Assembly (NCBI GenBank): GCA_029934095.1
Contig: JAOZMV010000002.1
Location: forward strand, 12,674 to 23,768
Source: Desulfuromusa sp.
Lineage (GTDB): Bacteria > Desulfobacterota > Desulfuromonadia > Desulfuromonadales > Geopsychrobacteraceae
Direction of reading: 5' to 3'
DNA: 11,095 nucleotides
The notes beneath the pieces are model-generated. The model had not been told where the DNA came from, did not search any database, and saw nothing but the letters and a program-made list of their open reading frames with translations. Made by a program: the position numbers and the translations under genes. This document shows, in pieces, positions 7,590 to 11,095 of the stretch (within the stretch, counting starts at the first letter, position 1; every line of letters begins with the position of its first letter).

Positions 7590-7841
7590 TCAACCATTGA
7601 CCGCTTTAGGGCATGTAGTGCAGGCCTCACCGCCACCGGCAGCGGGCGCTGGACAACTTTTCTCATGAGCATAACCTTGATCATACCAGCCACCCCCCTT
7701 AAGGGTAAAAGCCGTCTTGGAGATCATTTTTTTGGCTTGCCCGCCACAAAAGCGGCAGGTATCAATCGGTTCATCAGAAAACTTCTGCCGAACCTCAAAG
7801 TTCAAGCCACAATCTTCACATTTATATTCATACAACGGCAT
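7590..7841 (-). CDS. FmdB-family putative regulatory zinc-ribbon protein
   Basis: This 83-residue protein begins MPLYEYKCEDCGLNFEV, the hallmark of the FmdB/CxxC_CxxC_SSSS zinc-ribbon family. Two CxxC pairs (C8/C11 and C29/C32) should bind one zinc ion. The tail is Gly/Ala-rich and holds three further cysteines (C63, C74, C77), the last two forming another CxxC. The family is named after a gene near a formamide-hydrolysing enzyme, where a regulatory role was proposed. The function of most members is unknown, and none is claimed here. GGAGG lies seven bases upstream of the ATG. The gene has its own promoter and terminator, so it is probably monocistronic. Confidence 0.9.
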   Translation of the reverse strand: MPLYEYKCEDCGLNFEVRQKFSDEPIDTCRFCGGQAKKMISKTAFTLKGGGWYDQGYAHEKSCPAPAAGGGEACTTCPKAVNG

Positions 7842-7887
7842 AATTTAACCTCCATGTAGCTATTTACTCTCGGTCGAACAGCCGTGG

Positions 7888-7917
7888 ATAATAATTCGTC
7901 AAGGTCAGAGCTGTCAA
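7888..7917 (-). promoter_or_regulatory. Sigma-70-like promoter of the FmdB-type gene
   Basis: On the minus strand a perfect TTGACA (7917-7912) is followed after 18 bases by TATTAT (7893-7888). Transcription would start near 7881, about 40 bases before the ATG at 7841. The -35 box is 16 bases left of the fold-back repeat that begins at 7934. Confidence 0.6.
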
Positions 7918-7933
7918 GAAAAGTTTATGCCCA

Positions 7934-8095
7934 GGAGTTTGTCGGGCTTTCGAGCCGTAGCGAGAAAATGACTGTTTAAGGGCAGATTTTTGATCGTTTG
8001 AGAGCGAATAGCCGTAGCTATTTGTCGAAAAGGATCGGAGATATGAACCAAACAGGCGTTTTCGCAGTAGGTTCTTGTAAGGCTCGACAGACTCC
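7934..8095. repeat. 162-bp fold-back (MITE- or REP-like) repeat, family copy 2
   Basis: The left end GGAGTTTGTCGGGCTTT (7934-7950) and the reverse complement of the right end (8079-8095, GGAGTCTGTCGAGCCTT) agree at 14 of 17 positions. The arms keep resembling each other inward. Symmetrical blocks are GATCGTTT and AAAAGGATC around the centre. The centre is a perfect 6-bp hairpin, AATAGC-CGTA-GCTATT (8007-8022). A single strand could therefore fold into one long imperfect hairpin. There is no credible gene inside. It occupies most of the 267-base space between the FmdB-type gene and the end of the divIVA-domain gene. Confidence 0.7.
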
Positions 8096-8108
8096 TTGAG
8101 GAAAAATA

Positions 8109-8642
8109 TCAGGGGAAATCGAACCGGTCGTCAATATCCTCATCACTGATCAATGGTTCCAATAAGCGAGCCTGGTAACCATCCTCTTCAATTTGAAGGG
8201 TATCTATATCCATCAGCTTCAGGTGATTTTCAATAAGTGCCCGCAGACCACCTTCAAAGGTCATTTTTTGACGTCTGATCTCCTGGATTTCACTGATTAA
8301 TTGCATCCGACGCTCATTGGCATCTCGAACCACCCGTTCTCCCTCAAGATGAGCCCCTGCGACAACAATCTCAGCCTCTTTCCGTGCGTTGATTTTCAAC
8401 TCTTCGGTCACCTGTTGAGCTGTCATCAGCGTTTCCTGTAAGGTTTTTTCCCGATCACGCATTTGATCAAGAGAGGTGCGGGTTCTGGCCAGAGACTCCT
8501 TTAACTCATTATTTTGTTTATGCAACCGCTCAAGTTCATCCGCCAACATTTCCAGAAAATGATCAACAGCCGCCGTATCGTAACCGAATATACGGGATTT
8601 GAACTGATGTTGCTGTATCTCTATCGGAGTAATCCGCATCAT
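8109..8642 (-). CDS. DivIVA-domain coiled-coil protein
   Basis: The 177-residue product opens with a DivIVA-type N-terminal domain. It reads RITPIEIQQHQFKSRIFGYDTAAVDHFLEML, with the conserved F14, GYD (20-22) and VD-FL (26-30) positions. A long charged heptad-like coiled coil follows (about 30-135), then a short helix and an acidic tail ending in DEDIDDRFDFP. DivIVA-domain proteins assemble on the inner face of the membrane, often at poles or division sites, and recruit partners. In Gram-negative relatives the role is mostly untested. Two adjacent ATGs (8642 and 8639) both fit GAGGG upstream. It follows yggT after 20 bases, so the two are probably one transcript, as is common for this pair. 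Confidence 0.88.
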   Translation of the reverse strand: MMRITPIEIQQHQFKSRIFGYDTAAVDHFLEMLADELERLHKQNNELKESLARTRTSLDQMRDREKTLQETLMTAQQVTEELKINARKEAEIVVAGAHLEGERVVRDANERRMQLISEIQEIRRQKMTFEGGLRALIENHLKLMDIDTLQIEEDGYQARLLEPLISDEDIDDRFDFP

Positions 8643-8662
8643 TTATCCCTCTAAAAGTTCAA

Positions 8663-8947
8663 TCATTGAAGCAGCTGATATAAAAATGAAGCTATCATCT
8701 GCTGGAGAACTGAAAGGAGAATCAGTAGTGCGATTGGAGAAAAGTCAAAAGCCCCAGCTTGTAAAAACGGTAACAGCCGCCGCAACCGATAGAGGACCGG
8801 ATCAGTTGCACTATGAAGAAAGCGAACGATCGAATTATAGGGATCGGGATTGACCCAGGACACAAGCGCCCGGGCAACAATGATAAAAATATAGATACTA
8901 AATGCCAGATCGAGAATCCGGGCAATAGCAACAATCAGAACATTCAT
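8663..8947 (-). CDS. YggT-family small integral membrane protein
   Basis: The 94-residue protein has two hydrophobic segments (about 4-32 and 70-93). Between them lies the conserved YggT core: RALVSWVNPDPYNSIVRFL, TDPVLYRLRRLLP and FDFSPIALL. The family is linked to osmotic tolerance in enterobacteria and to division or membrane organisation in others, where its genes lie near divIVA-like genes. Its exact action is not known. AAGGG lies about ten bases upstream of the ATG, a moderate site. The downstream partner on the same transcript is the divIVA-domain gene. Confidence 0.92.
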   Translation of the reverse strand: MNVLIVAIARILDLAFSIYIFIIVARALVSWVNPDPYNSIVRFLHSATDPVLYRLRRLLPFLQAGAFDFSPIALLILLSVLQQMIASFLYQLLQ

Positions 8948-8995
8948 ATTTGAAACACCCTTCTTTGATGATAAAAGTTACTATAATTTTAAGTT

Positions 8996-9024
8996 TTTAT
9001 ACCGAAAGGGAGGAACCCTGTCAA
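8996..9024 (-). promoter_or_regulatory. Near-consensus sigma-70 promoter of yggT-divIVA
   Basis: On the minus strand a perfect TTGACA (9024-9019) and TATAAA (9001-8996) are separated by exactly 17 bases. Transcription would start near 8989, about 41 bases before the yggT ATG. This is the best promoter in the window. Its -35 box overlaps the left arm of the inverted repeat at 9013-9046. Confidence 0.72.
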
Positions 9025-9046
9025 ACGATTCCCGTCATCAGGGTTC
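9013..9046. promoter_or_regulatory. Inverted repeat overlapping the yggT promoter (possible operator)
   Basis: GAACCCTG (9013-9020) and CAGGGTTC (9039-9046) are perfect 8-bp inverted repeats, 18 bases apart. The left arm overlaps the -35 box of the yggT promoter. The repeat is upstream of the divergent DAHP synthase gene, so a protein bound here could affect either side. It has no T tract that would make it a terminator. Confidence 0.35.
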
Positions 9047-9154
9047 AACAAGCTTATCAGCAACAGAGAGTTTTGACTTAGGCTGCTAAACCCGCTAAGC
9101 TACTTCAACACAATTAACGAGAAGAAATATCCCACTATAAATAAGGTCAAAATA

Positions 9155-10204
9155 ATGGTTCAAACAAACAATCTGAACGTCCTCGAAGTTTCCCCGATTA
9201 TTGCCCCCTCTGACCTGAAACAGGTTTTCCCTCTGCCACTTTCAGGAGCAAATTTTGTCAACGACAGCCGCAATACCATCAAATCAATACTTAAAGGGGA
9301 AGACAAACGACTGCTCACAGTTGTCGGTCCTTGCTCCATCCACGATCCACTCGCGGCGATTGAATATGCGAAGCGGCTGGCCAAGCTTGCGGAGGAACTT
9401 CAGGATCAGCTGTTTATCATCATGCGGGTCTATTTTGAAAAACCACGGACAACTGTTGGCTGGAAGGGTTTGATTAACGACCCTGACATGGATGGCAGCC
9501 ATCAGATATCTAAAGGGCTGGGCGTTGCTCGACAACTGTTTTGTGCCATAACCGACATACGCCTCCCTATTGCCAGCGAAATGCTCGACCCGATCACACC
9601 ACAATACCTTTCCGATATGATCAGCTGGGGAGCTATCGGTGCCCGAACAACTGAATCACAGACCCATAGAGAGATGGCGAGTGGGCTCTCTTTTCCTGTC
9701 GGGTTTAAAAATGGAACCGATGGTGGACTGAAAATCGCACTGGACGCGATGTCCGCGTCCTGTCGCGCACATAGTTTTCTTGGCATCAACTTCGAGGGGC
9801 GCTCTTCTATCGTCCACACCTCTGGTAACCCGGACATCCACATGGTCTTGCGTGGTGGTGATAGCGCACCAAACTACTATCCCGAAGAGGTGAAAAAGGC
9901 GGCTGAATTGCTCAAGGCAAAACAACTACCCCCGGCCATCATGGTCGATTGCAGCCATGCAAACTCCTACAAAGACCACACCCGTCAGGGAGAAGTTCTG
10001 GATAATATTGTCGAACAACTGATGACGAACCCGGACTCAATTTCGGGAGTGATGATTGAAAGTAATCTGCATGCCGGTAACCAGACTCTTCCTGACAACC
10101 TTAATCAGCTTCAATATGGGGTCTCAATCACCGATAAATGTGTCGACTGGGATACCACTGTAGAAATGCTGACCAAGACACACCGGAGATTAAAACAGCG
10201 GTAA
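9155..10204 (+). CDS. aroF: 3-deoxy-7-phosphoheptulonate (DAHP) synthase, class I AroF/G/H type
   Basis: The 349-residue enzyme joins phosphoenolpyruvate and erythrose 4-phosphate, the first step of the shikimate pathway to aromatic amino acids. Family signatures are VVGPCSIHDP (57-66), RVYFEKPRTTVGWKGLI (91-107), GAIGARTTESQTHREMASGL (159-178) and PVGFKNGTDG (181-190). The four metal ligands known from E. coli AroG (Cys61, His268, Glu302, Asp326) correspond to C60, H268, E302 and D327. An N-terminal extension of about 45 residues, where feedback inhibitors act in this family, is present. Passages such as MVDCSHANS and YGVSITDKC read closer to the Tyr-type AroF than to AroG, but inhibitor specificity cannot be read with confidence. 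AAGG lies eight bases before the ATG. No other aro gene is adjacent. Confidence 0.96.
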   Translation: MVQTNNLNVLEVSPIIAPSDLKQVFPLPLSGANFVNDSRNTIKSILKGEDKRLLTVVGPCSIHDPLAAIEYAKRLAKLAEELQDQLFIIMRVYFEKPRTTVGWKGLINDPDMDGSHQISKGLGVARQLFCAITDIRLPIASEMLDPITPQYLSDMISWGAIGARTTESQTHREMASGLSFPVGFKNGTDGGLKIALDAMSASCRAHSFLGINFEGRSSIVHTSGNPDIHMVLRGGDSAPNYYPEEVKKAAELLKAKQLPPAIMVDCSHANSYKDHTRQGEVLDNIVEQLMTNPDSISGVMIESNLHAGNQTLPDNLNQLQYGVSITDKCVDWDTTVEMLTKTHRRLKQR

Positions 10205-10208
10205 AAGA

Positions 10209-10227
10209 TACCTATCAATCTCAGGTA
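10209..10227. terminator. Weak hairpin between convergent genes
   Basis: TACCT (10209-10213) and AGGTA (10223-10227) form a 5-bp stem with a 9-base loop. On the minus strand it is followed by TCTTTT, and on the plus strand by AAAATTC. It fills most of the 27-base gap between the DAHP synthase stop and the stop of the gene at 10232. It is too weak to call firmly. Confidence 0.22.
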
Positions 10228-10231
10228 AAAT

Positions 10232-10528
10232 TCAGTGCTTTGACTGATTGTCTGACTGACTGTCCGTTCCAATCAGGTCGATAGCACCATACTTTTTTTC
10301 ATAACGATCAACATTGGTCTGCAACGCAAGCAACAACCGCTTTGCATGGTGTGGTGAAGTGATCAAACGGGAATGAACCCGCGCCTTGGCAGCCTGAGGT
10401 TGAATGTAGATACAATCAATCACAAATTCGCTCTCATTGTGGTTAACCACCGCCATATTAATATATTGACCAGATGCAACATCGTCATTCATCTGAATCT
10501 CAAGCTTCATTTCCTGTTCATTTTCCAT
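10232..10528 (-). CDS. DUF3467-family protein
   Basis: The 98-residue product matches the usual plan of the DUF3467 family. There is a GQYINMAVVNHNESEFVIDC stretch (about 20-39), then IQPQAAKARVHSRLITSPHHAKRLLLALQTNVDRYEKKYG. A Ser/Gln/Asp-rich tail follows. No signal peptide or membrane segment is seen, so it is probably cytoplasmic. The family has no established biochemical function, and I do not assign one. GGAGG lies seven bases upstream of the ATG. It follows the 106-residue gene at 10557-10877 after 28 bases and is probably on the same transcript. The C-terminal codons contain short imperfect repeats of a GACTGATTGTCTGA type, encoding the SQSDNQS tail. Confidence 0.85.
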   Translation of the reverse strand: MENEQEMKLEIQMNDDVASGQYINMAVVNHNESEFVIDCIYIQPQAAKARVHSRLITSPHHAKRLLLALQTNVDRYEKKYGAIDLIGTDSQSDNQSKH

Positions 10529-10556
10529 AGTTCAGCCTCCATGGTGTGCAAAAGTT

Positions 10557-10877
10557 TTAAAGATCATTCAAGAGTCGATAAATCCCCTGTTCCAACTCCC
10601 AGATAATATCAACAGCTCTCTGATGGCCATCCTTCTCCAGCATCACGCGAGCGCGATCAAGATAACCATGGGCGTCTAACAGCACAGGCGAAAGTTTAGC
10701 TTCCAGTTGAAATTGTGGAATTTCACCCACGGAGTCAACCAGATCCTGTAATTCTTCCGTGGCAATATCGACCAATCTCAAGGCTTTATTGGTACTCTCA
10801 GGCAAAATTTCATAGAGATGATCTGATTCTTGATCAATACGCTCCAGAATCTGCCGATAGCGTTCTGAAATTGACAT
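10557..10877 (-). CDS. Uncharacterised small helical protein
   Basis: I do not recognise this 106-residue protein. It begins MSISERYRQILERIDQESDH and is rich in Glu, Leu, Ile and Asp. It looks almost wholly alpha-helical, with amphipathic stretches such as NKALRLVDIATEELQDLVDSV and a C-terminal WELEQGIYRLLNDL. There are no cysteines, signal peptide or membrane segment, so it is probably cytoplasmic and may oligomerise. I chose the ATG at 10877, with AAGGG nine bases upstream. A longer in-frame version starting at 11093 would run through the repeat at 11025-11095 and add an unconvincing 72-residue extension. It precedes the DUF3467 gene by 28 bases, suggesting co-transcription. No clear promoter was found. 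Confidence 0.7.
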   Translation of the reverse strand: MSISERYRQILERIDQESDHLYEILPESTNKALRLVDIATEELQDLVDSVGEIPQFQLEAKLSPVLLDAHGYLDRARVMLEKDGHQRAVDIIWELEQGIYRLLNDL

Positions 10878-11024
10878 AATATTTTCCCTTTGCGGTAAAA
10901 TGGCTCTATGCGACGGCATCCTATGTAAAGGAGGAAAAAAGATCAACAGAAACAATAACGCTTCCCTCTTACAGGTTGACTTTGGTCTTCTCAGGCTGGT
11001 AATTTCAACCACAATGGACAACAC

Positions 11025-11095
11025 GCTAGCAGCCTGTCGAACTATCTGGGCTGAAGCGAAAATTTGGTTGTTTGAGATCAGATTTTGGCTCATTT
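11025..11095 (+). repeat. Fold-back repeat, family copy 3 (cut by window edge)
   Basis: The segment 11025-11045 matches the reverse complement of 833-853 at 18 of 21 positions, including a shared outer GCTAG and the CTGTCG core. The next 50 bases follow the left arm of the copy at 7934-8095: AGCGAAAAT against AGCGAGAAAAT, TGTTTGAG against TGTTTAAG, and CAGATTTT in both. The element enters from its left end and continues past 11095, so its length and second end are unknown. Confidence 0.55.

Noticed and set aside
7929..7975. Short open frames inside the 162-bp repeat
   Set aside because: They are under 20 codons, without ribosome sites, and the sequence is better explained by its inverted-repeat structure.
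9073..9101. Possible DAHP synthase promoter TTGACT with TAAGCT after 17 bases
   Set aside because: The -10 box matches the consensus poorly. TATAAA at 9136-9141 is better but has no good -35 box and would leave almost no leader, so no promoter is called.
10925..10945. Strong Shine-Dalgarno-like AAAGGAGG on the plus strand
   Set aside because: No ATG, GTG or TTG opens a usable reading frame at a suitable distance; it lies in the upstream region of a minus-strand gene.
10878..11093. Longer in-frame start for the 106-residue gene, adding 72 residues
   Set aside because: The extension runs through the repeat at 11025-11095, has an unlikely composition, and lacks a ribosome binding site. The ATG at 10877 is more plausible.

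Overview
The window looks like part of a bacterial chromosome of moderate G+C. The mix of genes suggests a Gram-negative deltaproteobacterial-type organism, probably of the Desulfuromonas/Pelobacter/Geobacter group. The basis is a split glycine decarboxylase (separate GcvPA and GcvPB), a TonB-family protein, a DUF3467 protein, an FmdB zinc-ribbon protein, and a YggT-DivIVA pair. This placement is an inference from family content, not from a database search. Nearly all genes are chromosomal housekeeping genes with good Shine-Dalgarno sites. I see no phage, plasmid, CRISPR, rRNA or tRNA features.

Layout, left to right. (1) 1-660, minus: the N-terminal 220 codons of phosphate acetyltransferase (pta), running off the left edge. 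(2) 661-895: a divergent intergenic region with a pta promoter, a short fold-back repeat and a TATAAT box close to the next start codon. (3) 896-1987, plus: a TonB-family energy transducer. (4) 1989-2033: a strong hairpin terminator between convergent genes. (5) 2050-7432, minus: folD, gcvT, gcvH, gcvPA and gcvPB in transcription order, all acting on tetrahydrofolate one-carbon units. (6) 7590-7841, minus: a small FmdB-type zinc-ribbon gene with its own promoter and terminator. (7) 7934-8095: a 162-bp fold-back repeat. (8) 8109-8947, minus: yggT and a divIVA-domain gene, with a near-consensus promoter at 8996-9024. (9) 9155-10204, plus: a class I DAHP synthase (shikimate pathway entry). (10) 10232-10877, minus: a small uncharacterised helical protein followed by a DUF3467 protein. 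(11) 11025-11095: the end of a third copy of the fold-back repeat, cut by the window edge.

How the genes work together: GcvT, GcvH and GcvPA/GcvPB, with a lipoamide dehydrogenase encoded elsewhere, split glycine to CO2, ammonia and 5,10-methylene-tetrahydrofolate. FolD interconverts that product with 10-formyl-tetrahydrofolate. A single sigma-70-like promoter in front of folD (7479-7507), the 87-bp folD-gcvT gap and the absence of an obvious internal promoter or glycine riboswitch suggest one folD-gcvTHPAPB transcription unit. The remaining genes are unrelated neighbours.

The least ordinary feature is a family of at least three non-coding fold-back repeats (about 774-849, 7934-8095 and 11025 onward). 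They share ends related to GGAGTCTGTCGGACTAT and all lie between genes. I do not see evidence for a novel multi-gene system.
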